64,000 bases of DNA, taken from the NCBI GenBank assembly GCA_036924285.1, contig JAYKYS010000018.1:2418001-2482000 (forward strand), in the 5' to 3' direction. The stretch comes from Asterella californica (taxonomy: Eukaryota > Streptophyta > Marchantiopsida > Marchantiales > Aytoniaceae). The notes under the pieces are model-generated. The model ran no database searches. It was not told the origin of the DNA and saw nothing but the letters and a program-made list of their open reading frames with translations. Every line of letters begins with the position of its first letter. Within the stretch, counting starts at the first letter, position 1. Below are positions 11,104-21,622 of this stretch, piece after piece. The position numbers and the translations under genes are program-made.

Positions 11104-12786
11104 CTAGCCAATCCACAACACGACAACATCCTCCATTGGACCTGGTGTAGGTGGAGGAGCTGCAAAAGTAGACGAGACGTCCTCTGGAGGGATTGCTCGT
11201 CTCTTTGTGACTCTCCGTCTATCTCCAGTCTCCTCTAGAACTCCAGTATCAAGTTTAGAGGCTTCTCGTCGTCTCTTCTTCTCCACATACGCATGCTGCC
11301 AGTGAACGTGTCTATCCACGTCCAAGAATACTTTGATAGACGTAACGTCAACAGGATCACTCCGCCCTATGACCCTACGGATAGTCTCAGATCTTCTCTT
11401 CAGTATTTCAGAAAGAATTGGAGCAATACCCTTCTCAGCAGTCCTATCTAGCAACGTATGACTAGAAGAAACTTCAATGTGTCCGGCGTATACATCAGAA
11501 TTTATCGGTGGTGTCAACGCAATTACAGTTGCAGCCGCGGCATCTGAGACAGACTTCTCATGCCTTCTCGCCCAAACTGCGTATTCAGCAGCTCTCTAGT
11601 AGAAGAAATGTGCAGCCTGCAGTTTTGGTAGTGAACCACACCATCTCGCAAAGCAACTATAAGCTCTTGACAGTCTCCTCAAAAATGATCAAGATTGTCA
11701 CATCAAATACATCCACGAATAAGAGCACCTCTTGGATATGCAGCATCAGACGTCGGTGGCTGCTCCCTCTATAGACCAGCTAGCTCCATCTTTAGTTCTC
11801 GCATCTGCCGAATCAGGTCTTCGATCTGGTTCTGCTATCCACGGTTCTCCGCAGGTCTTTGAACAGTGCCATTTGTGCAGGAATTGACACAATTGACATC
11901 AAAGGAACTGCAGCCGGGACAGCATGTCTGGAGCAGGAGCCGGATGTTGTTGTATTTGAGGAGTAGTGCGAGGTTGAGAGGTCACTTCTACAAGCGGACG
12001 CCCTCTTACGAGCACTTTTCCACTCCTCTGTCTTGTTAGTACAACAACAACATCCTCGACTCTCCCCCAGTCCGTAGTAACTCCTCAGTCAGTAGATTGA
12101 TCAACCAACATGAAGCATAACCGATTTGCCGTTGCATCATGGGTAGCTTGCAAGAAAAGCTCTATTCTCTTAGCATCTAAGGTTATCCGCTCTAGAGTTG
12201 AAAGTTGTCCATATCTCTGATCAAACTCTCTCAGCAACTCATTCAGGCTCATCATACGACCAAGTTGCTGCTCAACCCATTCCAGTAACGTTCTCCTAGT
12301 AACTCTCTCTGAATCCTCTTCAAGAAACTCCTCTCGAAGAGATCGCTCAAAACTCATCCAGACACCTAGATTTCTTCTTTGTACATCCCTAACTTGGTCC
12401 CGCAACTCAGGGATTACAGCTAACTCAAAATTGGTTATCATCTCTATATCAGCAACTCTAACCAGTTCCATCTCTCCTCTGTATTCACGCAAATATCTAG
12501 AAGTATCTCTACCTTCAAACCTTCCACATCGGTTCACAATAGCTTGCAAAGCCTTGGTGGATTTTAACTCACCCCCTCCAACGATCGGATGTTGTTGGAC
12601 CAAGACCGCAAGCGTCTTCAGAATCTCAGCTGTATCGAGATCAGATGCAGATGTCGCTGCGATCGTAGGTGCTACAAAAGGTGTTGCAGTAGACGTAGAT
12701 GCAATAGCCGTAGAGATAACATCAGCAGCGCTTCCGCTCTTGCGATCCATCTTCTTCTTCATCTTAGAACTCAACCTCACGGTCAA
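11104..12786 (-). pseudogene. Gypsy-1 gag-1 with zinc-knuckle relic
   Basis: The frame 12786-12085 (233 codons) is a retroelement gag. It has a low-complexity Ala/Thr start, then the RCGRFEGRDTSRYLREYR and EFLEEDSERVTRRTLLEW segments shared with the gag relic at 51.1 kb. Past a stop, about 11,709-11,668 encodes a CCHC knuckle (C-I-x-C-D-N-L-D-H-F-x-G-D-C) in which two codons have become TGA. The last open stretch, 11517-11104, is a charged region of 137 codons of unknown role. The gag start lies only 33 bp from the edge of LTR fragment B, the normal layout for a 5' LTR followed by gag. Confidence 0.65.
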
Positions 12787-12818
12787 TCACCCCAAGATCT
12801 CTCAGTGGAAGCACCTGA

Positions 12819-13226
12819 TGTCGATGTGAGAGTTTTTTTGGAAAAGACAGAATCTTCTCACTGTCATATGATCGTGAAGGCTGTGGTACAACTACTCAAG
12901 GAAGCGTTGGGCTTCTGGGTGTGGTTGTTTACTCAAGGAATAGCCTTGAAGTTAAGATGTAACACTATGAACACTCGTACAGGTCGATTGGATCCTCTAG
13001 TTTGTCCAGAAAACAAAAATCAGGTCGAACTAGCAATGATAGGATCAGGCGGTGAACTTTAACAGTCAAGAATCAGAAACATATGATGGCTTAGACCTCA
13101 AAACTTCTCCTACATGTAAATGAGACCCTACTGAACACACATACAAAGTTTCAGCCTGAGATCAAATCAGAGCACCGAGATATGGGTAGAAATATTCTGA
13201 GCAGAGAAATTATTACAATTTCAGAC
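12819..13226 (-). repeat. LTR-like fragment B
   Basis: This sequence is homologous to the left 390 bp of LTR A and to the left part of LTR C, with the same TG edge. It breaks off at about 13,226. It is adjacent to the gag-1 start and so may be the truncated 5' LTR of that gag copy. Confidence 0.6.
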
Positions 13227-13682
13227 AGCTAGAAGCAGAGAACCGTGCATATGAGATGGAGAAAGAGTTTCTTCCGATAATCTCAAGGCAGTGGTATGTT
13301 CTTGGAAGTACTACATACCTCTTCCTGGAAGACAATGTGATGCTCACAATTTGCAGAATTGGAGATTTTTCAAAATTTTCAAAGTTAATGACGTGTCTAT
13401 ATAATTGAAGTAACCTTATTACTTAAGATTACACCTTGCTTAACGGGAAGATGATCTTAAGGGACTTTATAAGGAGAAGTCGACTTCTTCTGAAGCCGGA
13501 AGATAGACATCTTCTGAGAAGACAATGATTGTGATCGTAGAGGTATCAACCGTGCACCACTTAAGTAAGGGGTAGGTGTACCTACCGAGTAGTCACTCTA
13601 GTAGTAGGTAGGTCGAGGTAATCGAACCTCATTCTCTTAATCACGGAGGAGAAGATATGGAGTTGGAGGTGCATTAGCACGG
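13227..13682. other. Spacer between LTR fragments B and C
   Basis: 456 bp without coding capacity. A minus-strand TATAAAG-type box lies near 13,465 and TTC/GAA-rich inverted motifs near 13,480-13,520. It may be the remainder of the promoter part of LTR B or filler from another insertion. The sequence does not decide. Confidence 0.3.
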
Positions 13683-15199
13683 TGTCGAGTTGAGAGTTTT
13701 CTTGGGAAGGGCGGAACCTTCTGGCTGTGATATGATCTTGAAGGCTGTGTTCAGTCTACTCAGAGAAGCGTTGGACTTTAGGCTATAGTTGCTTACTACA
13801 GAGGTAGGCTTCAAATCAAAAAGGGAACACTATATACACTCACTCAGTATGTTCAGGAACCGAAAATCAGTTCAGACTAGCAGTAATAAGGTCAGACAAC
13901 GAACTTTAATAGTCCAGAATCAGAAACATACGATAGTTCAGACTTCAGAACTTCTCCTACATGTAAATGAGGCCCTACTGACCATACATACGAAGTTTCA
14001 GCTTGAGATCAATTCATAGCACCAAGATATGGGCAGAAACGTTCTGAGCAGAGAAATTACGGCAATTTCCGATACCCAGTCAGCTATTTCAACCTAGAAC
14101 AGAGAATTGACTCGATCACTTTCAAAGATTCTTACAGGATTTGCAGTTCACAGCTTGCTGAACAATCCTGTGAAATTGGGTCTCCTGATTGTACACAGAA
14201 CTCCAGATCTCGCTCTCTAAAGTTGCTGTTCTAGATTGAGAGCTTTTCAGATCCCCTCTGCTTCAGCGGTCGTCCCGAATTACTCACTCATTCAATTGAC
14301 ATGAAAATTTGGGGACAATCGTAGCCCTGCTGAAATGAACGCGACCTCGAAGGTTTGAAGCGATTTTCTCAAATCTACTGCGATTGACACCGAAAACCCC
14401 AAAATCAACCAAAGTGCTGCAATTCTAGCACAAATTGACCTAGAATAGAGAATTGGCTCGATAACTTTCGATGATTCTTATAGGATTTGGAGTCTACAGC
14501 ACGCTGAATATCCTTGTGAAATTTGACCTCTTGATTGTACACAGTTCTCCAGATCTCGATCTCAGAAGTTGTTGCTCTAGATTGAGAGCTTTTCAGACCT
14601 CTTCTGCTTCAGCGGTCGCCCTGAATTACTCATTCACTCAAATGACATGAAAATTTTTGGACAGTCGTTGCCCTGCTGAAAGTGAACGCGACCATGAAGG
14701 TTTGAAGTGATTTTCTCAATTATGCTGCGATTGACATCGAAAATCCTAAAATCAACAAAAGTGATGCAATTCTAGCACAATCTGAACTTTAATCTGTCAT
14801 AACTCCTTCTTTATTGCTCCAAATCGATCAAGAATTTCACTGACAGCGACTGGCACGACGAGCCTATCCTCTTGTGTTCTCAAATTTTAGAATTTGAGAA
14901 TGCTCGAACCTCCCCTAAGACCTCTACTACTAAGTTTAGAGTTACACAAAAGACAAAATTGGACCAATGGGAGTTCATAGCTTCACTTCCTTGTTCTCTT
15001 GTGTCCCAAACCACATGGTGACTTAATTTCACACATAGGCTACCATGTCAAGCCCCTAAAGTACCAACGTAAACTTTAAATACATGCGAAGACATGTAAA
15101 ACGACACGTAACCTTGAAAGATAACTTAAACACGCTACATGTAAGTACAACCCATGAGCTTAAACTCTATCAACATGGTAAACAACCTACTAAGACTCA
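13683..15199 (-). repeat. LTR-like repeat C with an internal tandem duplication
   Basis: A longer version of LTR A with the same left TG edge and right ACTCA edge. It carries an internal direct duplication of about 346 bp (14,092-14,437 and 14,438-14,783). The second unit is the closer match to copy A and the first is more diverged. It could be the 5' LTR of the Gypsy-1 block or an independent solo LTR. The 5-bp flanks do not match those of copy A. Confidence 0.65.
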
Positions 15200-16340
15200 A
15201 AATATATAACATTCTCTAGAATCGACTTCTCTGAGATCATAACTTCGCTCAGAGAGACTAACTTCTAACTGAGAGATGAATTATTCACTATGTGAAACAA
15301 TTCACATCACGACACCGTACACGACCCCGAAGCGTAACCTGAATCTCGAACGTCAAGGCATCATAAATGACAAGTGGGTGTGGTCGAATGAGCTGCACCC
15401 TCAGACGACGATGACGAGTATGATGAGGTGGAATAGACGGGTGAGCAAGCGTAACCCGCATGTGTCTTACATGGACTGCCGAGACGTGAAAGTGGGCAGC
15501 GGTAAGAAGGATAGGAGTAGCAATAGGAGAGAGTGCAAAAAGGAGACCTCCACGAGGTCCAGTTTTGTCTCAACCGAGCTTAAGGCTCGATCTCTTGATG
15601 AGGCAATAAAACTTCAGGGGATCAGTCTCCTTTCTTAAATAAAATAAATAAAATAAAATAACAATTCTCATCCGACATGTAAATATTCCTGATTAAAACT
15701 TGTGAATCTATTTCATGTGGTGAATCGTTTCCTCTTTAAGATTTAAAAACCCACCGATTCTAGAAATAAGCATGGTATCCAGAAGAAACTCATTTGTGGG
15801 TTTGCTTTCTGCGAACAAAGAAATTTAACCATTATACTCAAAATATTTTTGCTAATAGAATTTACTTGCGAAAACATGATCTGTTATTAAGTAAAGACTT
15901 AAAGCTTTACGCTCTATAGTTCACTTCAGAACTGCTTATTGAGTATTCACCGAGAAACGTTAAAACGAAATTCTTGTGGTTTCTTGGAACATAACATAGT
16001 TAGATAGACGATATTCGTCTATCTAACTAAAGTAGACGGGAGAAAATAAAAATATTCTTTCTTCACTTTTATACTCGCAACTGGGGTTGAAAGATCCATT
16101 TAGAAATCCAGCGGTGGGGAAATTTGATTTCTAAAATAAGGATGCTTTATTCCCTATCTCCAAGATAGAGATAAAATGATGTTTATCGCTAATCGGGTAC
16201 GGTGGAGATGCTCTTAGGAAGTGAATTTGATTCAAGTAAAAGGATTAGATCTCAAACTGAAGCAGTCCTCAAGGAAAACTTTTCGTACGGGTTGTGTTGC
16301 TCCAGATCGTGGATTACGGTAGAAGTCTACGTGGTTAAAC
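15200..16340. other. Intergenic stretch with a perfect hairpin, no gene recognised
   Basis: A frame at 15,276-15,638 (+) encodes a basic 120-residue product I do not recognise, and the opposite strand is also open, so I do not call it a gene. The rest is AT-rich. A 15-bp perfect inverted repeat with a 3-base loop lies at 15,998-16,030. Confidence 0.5.
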
Positions 16341-16352
16341 CACAAGTGGGGG

Positions 16353-16359
16353 TATATAA
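16353..16359 (+). promoter_or_regulatory. TATA box of the unassigned 16.3-17.8 kb unit
   Basis: TATATAA in a GGGGGTATATAAACC context, followed about 30 bp downstream by a C-rich stretch suited to a start site. It is about 200 bp upstream of the tandem repeat and 900 bp upstream of the 123-codon ORF. Confidence 0.4.
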
Positions 16360-16556
16360 ACCCCCCACCTTGCCACATCACTTCATGCCTGCCACTGTAG
16401 CGAATTTGAAACTTGCCCAGAGCGGCTTCCTGACGCGGCAGCGTGGTTACACTTCGCAGAAACTTCCCGACGCGGCAGCGGCAGCACAGACTTGTGCTCG
16501 AGTGCAAGATACTCCGCGGCGTCGTTTCGCTTCACGCTCGAATTTCAACTTCCTGT

Positions 16557-16900
16557 CGAGTTCTTGCGCAGGCAATCGTTGCGGCGGCCTCGTTTCGTGA
16601 TACGATTTGGACTCCTGGTTCTTTGGTCCTCGTTGAGCGTGAGTTTTTACTTGTTTCGTGAGTTCTTGCGCAGGTCCTCGTTGAAGCGGCCTCGCTTCGT
16701 GATACGATTTTGACTCCTGGTTCTTCGGTCCTCGTTGAGCGTGAGTTTTTACTTCTTTCGCGAGTTCTTGCACAGGTCGTCCTTGAAGCGGCCTCGCTTC
16801 GCGATACGTTTTGGACTCCTTGTTTCATTCTTCCGCAGGTCGTGTTTGAGTTGACCTTGCTAAGCGATACGATTTGGACTCCTGGCTTGTCGTGGAGTTC
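16557..16900. repeat. Tandem repeat with 102-bp period
   Basis: Two full units begin near 16,558 and 16,660 with (G)AGTTCTTGCGCAGG, followed by two shortened units near 16,762 and 16,835. Each contains a GCGATACG/GTGATACG...GGACTCC core. Because 102 is a multiple of three, several frames on both strands stay open and produce repetitive 34-residue translations. These are probably not real proteins. Confidence 0.8.
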
Positions 16901-17264
16901 CTGTCCATGGCAGTAATTGATTTCGGTATTTGACTTCAGCGTTCAGTTTCTGTCCCGCAGGTCCAGACAAGTTGGCTACGCTTCTTTTCGCTTCATGAGT
17001 ACTCATTCTTCACATGTCGTCGTTGGGTCTTGGATTTTCTTCCGCAGGTCCTCGTTTATTGTTGCTGTTGTTTTGGTGGCAGCACATAACTTGGCTCTCA
17101 GCACCGAATCATATCTTGGCTCTCAGCACTGAATGTCTCGTGCTACTACTCAGCAGCATACAGAGGCTGATGTAGTGTCCGACATCTTGTCCGAATTATT
17201 TGCAGCATACGGTTCCGAAGACGAACTTTCTCAAGCGACTCTTACTGCTTGTGGTTGAGGGTTT

Positions 17265-17636
17265 ATGATGGATAAACGAGTGCTATGGTCAGAGGACGGA
17301 ATGGAGGCCACTGTTACCAGGCCAGGTAATAAACCTCCTCTGCTGGTGACAGTAAATGAGCTTCGAGTGCTCTATCCGGAGTTCGCTGCAGCTTGTTTTG
17401 TTACTGCTAGACGGACTGACTTACGGTGCACATTCGAGGATGAGGTCCCTCTGCTTCGCTGCACAATGTATGCTTATGTTGCTGTTGAACCTCGCAGCAA
17501 ACGGTTCAACGTGTATAGAGCTGTAGCTCTGACTATGGGATATGTGGACAGAAACCAGCTTCCAGACGTGATTGTGGAAGCCATTGTGGCTACATGGAGT
17601 GTGCCTGGTGAGATGATAACTGGTTATATTGCTTAG
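17265..17636 (+). CDS. Hypothetical protein, 123 residues, unknown family
   Basis: A complete ATG-to-TAG frame with balanced codon use, downstream of a TATA box (16,353) and the 102-bp repeats on the same strand. The product has a predicted mixed alpha/beta composition with several hydrophobic strands (LRCTMYAYVAV, FNVYRAVALTMGY) and ends with TGYIA. There is no signal peptide or known motif. A very weak resemblance to the twin-ORF domain (F-x-VY-x-x-V pattern) is too slight to rely on. A methionine two codons into the run is an alternative start. It may belong to a mobile element of unknown type or be a lineage-specific gene. Confidence 0.35.
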   Translation: MMDKRVLWSEDGMEATVTRPGNKPPLLVTVNELRVLYPEFAAACFVTARRTDLRCTFEDEVPLLRCTMYAYVAVEPRSKRFNVYRAVALTMGYVDRNQLPDVIVEAIVATWSVPGEMITGYIA

Positions 17637-17785
17637 TCGTGAGTTTTCAGCTGTTTAGAGAGACATGTTTTTGATGTTACTGCAAATGATTTCTTTCGGA
17701 AGGGTTGTCTGTCATTTTTTTACAAGTTTCGGGATTTTATGTATTTTCTTGGCCTGTGCCTCCTCTCTTCTTTGGAAGGGAGTGA

Positions 17786-17834
17786 ACTTCCGCTGGAGAG
17801 GCCAGCCTGATGGGTTCGAATCCCATCGGAAGTA
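17786..17834 (+). ncRNA. tRNA-like mini-structure with perfect B box
   Basis: ACTTCCG (17786-17792) pairs perfectly with CGGAAGT (17827-17833) as a 7-bp acceptor-like stem. ATGGG (17810-17814) pairs with CCCAT (17822-17826) around the canonical T loop TTCGAAT. One extra base (A, 17834) takes the discriminator position. Between them is a 4-bp stem CTGG/CCAG with a 5-base loop. There are no D or anticodon arms, so it cannot be a decoding tRNA. GGTTCGAATCC is a perfect RNA polymerase III B box. It could be a decayed tRNA, the head of a SINE, or a processing signal for RNases P and Z like the small tRNA-like RNA of mammalian MALAT1. It lies 150 bp downstream of the 123-codon ORF. Confidence 0.45.
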
Positions 17835-18280
17835 CATTTTGTAGTTATTCAGTTCAGTCTGTAGTTTCCTTTGTGCTCTGATTTTTTCGACAATCATGTG
17901 TTACTGCGAAAGTGGAGTGGCTTATCGATTTTATCAGCTAGCTGGGTTTAGACACTCGTTGTCTTTCCGTGGGCAGGTCCTTTACGTCAGTTGAACCTTA
18001 TTCTATTGGCACACAATATAAGTTGCTGTTTTACAGTCTGGATCTGTCTTTTCAGCTTCTTGGACCTCGAAGAGTTCTTAGACCTGCACATGTGGAAGGT
18101 TTCTAAGCTCTGTAGCTATGTTTCTACTATCAGAAAGACGAACTTCATAACATGAAGTTATAGATATGGTACAGTATGTCGAGGCACGTAAGTAAGTTCT
18201 GCTTGCAAATTCTGTCTGTCTGAGCAGACTGGAATCGGAGAGGCCCACTACTTGTACAGGTGAGATCATAAACGAGGAGT

Positions 18281-18500
18281 TTATTTCACAAATATGTCAT
18301 GGGCTCGCATGGACACTAAGCCAGGCTTTTCCGTGAGCACATCGACTTCTGATTCCTTGACCCCCTGGGTGGAGAAGTCATAGCAGTGACATAACGTGCC
18401 CACAGTAAGCTGAACCATCATATAACCAAGCATTATACCTGAACAGCCGCGTCGTCCCGCAGAGAAGGGGAGCAAGCTAAAATCATGAACTCGACAGGAG
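18281..18500 (-). pseudogene. Cytochrome P450, C-terminal fragment
   Basis: Read leftwards, about 70 codons encode the P450 heme-binding loop LLPFSAGRRGCSG, which matches F-x-x-G-x-R-x-C-x-G with the heme-ligating Cys. A typical C-terminal helix and strand tail follow, ending KPGLVSMRAHDIFVK before a stop at 18281. The right edge, with an AG-like boundary near 18,497, looks like an exon start, but no upstream P450 exon is found in the 700 bp to the right. That region is occupied by a satellite repeat. It is probably a gene fragment left by rearrangement. Confidence 0.7.
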
Positions 18501-18537
18501 CTTTTTTGTTTTTGGGGTCCCGTTGGGCCTGCCCCCA

Positions 18538-18900
18538 AGTTACTTTCCCTTCTCAAAAGTTTTTCGAAACTGAAGAGAAAAAAGAAGAGGTCACGAGAAG
18601 TGTGTTTCCCTTCTAAAATTTTTTTCAAAACAAAAGAGAACAAAAAGGAGGTGACGATAAGTGACTTTCCCTTCTCAAAAGTTTTTCGAAACTGAAGAGA
18701 AAAAAAAGGAGGTCACGATAAGTTTGTTTCCCTTCTAAAAATTTTTCCAAAACAGAAGAGAAAAAAAAGGAGGTCACGATAAGTTACTTTCTCTTCTCAA
18801 ATTTTTTCCGAAACTGAAGAGAAAAAAAAAGGTCACGATAAGTTACTTTTCCTGCTCGCACGTTTTTTCAAAACTGAAGAGAAAAAAGGAGATCATATCA
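18538..18900. repeat. Hairpin-rich tandem repeat, about 61-bp unit in an alternating pattern
   Basis: Six units start near 18,538, 18,600, 18,660, 18,722, 18,783 and 18,842. Units 1 and 3 resemble each other, and units 2 and 4 resemble each other, giving a dimer period of about 122 bp. Each unit contains a CCTTCTC...GAAGAGAA inverted repeat and ends near GAGGTCACGATAAG. Confidence 0.8.
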
Positions 18901-19226
18901 CTGATAAATAATACCACAACCTTCAACACATTACAACAGATTTTTTAAATTTTTATTGTGCAACTGTTTACAAAAGAAAGAGTTTTATGAAACTTGTGTT
19001 ACTCCACTTTGCAAAGTACAAAAAAGGGTAGCGGACGTCCCATGAGGCCTCTCTCTGCGCCTGAGGACAAACAAACAATATAATAGTGAGTATAACATGG
19101 ATAAGAATATTATACTAGCTCCATATATATACACATACAGAAAGTCTCTATATTATCTTTCCTATTTTTTTAAATCTTTTACACATGGATTATTATAAAT
19201 GTACACATAGCATTAGTATTTACCTG

Positions 19227-21622
19227 TCAAGTTGCAGCGCGTTCACCAACCAAACGTTCTCTCAACTCGGTCTTCCATGTCGTCGTTCGAGGAGACAATA
19301 CTTGAGTAGTCGTGGTCCTATGACGAACAGAAGTGTGTTGTGGTCGACGTTCATATATCTTGATGGGCTCCCGAACTATGTTCTCGTTCCAATCCATGGC
19401 ACAAGCAGCAAGTCGTGCCTCATGTGTCTTCTGGAAATGTATCCTCTTAGTGGCAAACTTGCATATCACAGAGTTGAACGTCTCAGACATATAGTTCTCA
19501 CGTGCTCGTGTGTAGAACCGCATCTTTGCAGCCGTTATGGATCGCTGAAGAAAAGCGACCATGGCTCGGTGTGTAGGTGAATCTACATCACGAATAATAC
19601 CAACTACATCAAAGAATTTAAAATAATACAGTAAATACATAAAGATTTCAGTAAAAGACGGTAGTTCAGTCATGTTAGAAGAAAACTTACTCTTCTCATA
19701 GTACTTGTCAACTGTCGGACGGTTCAAGTCGAAACCATCACAACATGGTCTGTTTATTCCTGTTAGACGTTGAAGAACGAGACAAGTCACGTGATCTCCC
19801 GCCCAATGATCAGCAACATTCCTGATGTCCAAACACATGATCGAGCAATCATCTTCCTCTTGAGCATAGCGACCACCTGGACCTACAGTCCTCCGTGCAT
19901 TCAGCTGAGAACAAGTGTAAATCCAACCCTTCAGCTTGTCAGCAATGCCATGTTCAGATAGCTCTGGGTACATCAATCGTCGAGATTGGGGCAAGCCACC
20001 TTCCTCTAAGTTTCTCAGCTGAACCACTCGCTGAATCAACACTGACTTGTTGCCAGTGATCGGTGCTCCTTGGGTACGGAGCCAAGTCACCAAATACCTC
20101 TTCGTGAGAAGTTCCAAGTCTGCGACCACCTCGGCATCTTCCACACCGCCAAGAGCTCGCTTTTTGATCTGGAGCTCCACCAAGAACTTCTTGATCACGT
20201 TCTTGCACTTGTGCCATAAGTCTTTCTGAGACACGATCCCGTGACGTAACAATAAGGGCGTCCACCGAGGACTTGTCATCATGGACCACCTCGTCAGGCA
20301 CGATGCCTCTCGCGATCAATCGCTGGATCCCAACCTCAAATGCTCGATCTTCGATAAGCCACAAGTTGTTGTTTGTCTCAGCGCGTGTCATGTTCACCAT
20401 CTCAATCACACGCCCATCATGTGCAGCGATGAACGCACATGTACCATTGTAACCATTCCTCGTGGAATCATATCGAAGATCAACGTACACGACAAAATTA
20501 CCTGATATTTGCAAAAATCTAATCAATAAATATAAATGATCATAAATCGGTGCATAGATATAAATAATCACTAACGCAAACATAAGTAGAACTCCACACA
20601 AAGAGTAGCAAACAAAAATTCAAAAATATAAACGTGTTTGGTTCTTACCTCCTGCGGGAGTCTCATTCAAGTCAGGGAAATGCCTTGTCATTACTTCACG
20701 CTGTACCTCATCCTTCAGCCTAACCCATCGATCCAATGTTGCCTCTACCCATCCAACGTCACGATGTTTGCCGGTTTGGAAATCGAAGAAATGGTTTCGG
20801 GAAACATGGGCCAACCCTCCCTCTCTATACACAGAGTCTAACTGGGAAAACCTTAAACCGGCATATAATGCAGCATTATAAAGTCGATGAGTGATGCCAG
20901 GGACACTATTGTAAATCTCCATCTCAGTAGATCGCCATCCGTACGTGTGCCGATCAGGACAACCAAGCTTCAGAGACCAACTCTGATGGATGGACGAAAT
21001 AATGGGAGGTAGGAAGACGTGATCGCATCCATAGTGAGGGCATCTCACTTTGAAGATCTGAAATAACTCTCTAAGCTTCGACTGTGCTACAAACCCATAT
21101 ACGGGGAGAGGATCAACTACAATAGAAGGTACATTCTCATGTTCTAATGTCTCTGGATCATTCAAGGTATGAGAGTCATGAACCAAATCTGAAGGAGTCT
21201 GCGAGTCCGGAACTTGAGTAGGTAATGTCTCCACGACCTCAGCTTCCTATAAATACAATAATTAGATAACATCATCGATATTCAAAACTTATAACAAACA
21301 ACAAACACATAAGACTAAAAGTATACCTGAGTCAAGATTGAGTGGACACCAAGAGCGTGTAAGACATCGGGATCAGCATCAAATTCTCCTCCTTCCGCGT
21401 TTGCGGCATTAGTCTCCAGAACACCCTCCTCTGGGATTACATCTGGATCTGCTGGAATCACCTCAACATCCCTCGCCATCTGGTCTATTCTAGCATCAGC
21501 AGCAGAAAAAAGAAATCGAAAAACTGCAGCATGACCGGCTCCAGGTCCTAAAAGTCTCATCACTTGGACATATCGTGGGAGCAAACTCTCTGGGACCCTC
21601 ACCATACCCGTCGGGACCTCCG
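19227..21622 (-). pseudogene. DDE transposase-like gene with SAP domain, main part (split by Copia-1, frameshifted)
   Basis: Exons read leftwards are 21622-21327, 21246-20649 and 20501 to about 19691, then about 19603 or 19582 to 19227. GT and AG sites at the first two introns preserve the frame. The 5' part lies beyond Copia-1 at 26,498-26,560. Exon 2 has a Cys pair (VRCPHYGC) and an LYNAALYAGLRFSQL segment. Exon 3 has a candidate catalytic Asp (VDLRYDST) and a second (VHDDKSSVDALI), followed by a DLWHKCKNV segment in another frame. A one-base shift between about 20,280 and 20,240 breaks the gene. A SAP-like helix pair (TKRYLVTWLRTQGAPITG) and a candidate Glu (MSETFNSV..KRIHF) follow. It would cut and join transposon ends. 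The superfamily is not assigned. Confidence 0.65.

Noticed and set aside
15276..15638. 120-codon basic ORF as a gene
   Set aside because: No family similarity, the opposite strand is also open, and no promoter or splice signal supports it.
16447..16828. Repetitive minus-strand frames (34-residue repeats) over the 102-bp tandem repeat
   Set aside because: The repeat length is a multiple of three, so several frames on both strands stay open by construction; no promoter or family supports them.
17265..17636. Homology of the 123-codon ORF to the twin-ORF domain
   Set aside because: Only a loose F-x-VY pattern is shared; I cannot separate it from chance by eye.
17700..17840. MALAT1-like triple-helix element upstream of the tRNA-like fold
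   Set aside because: U-rich stretches are present but no matching A-rich tract is seen.
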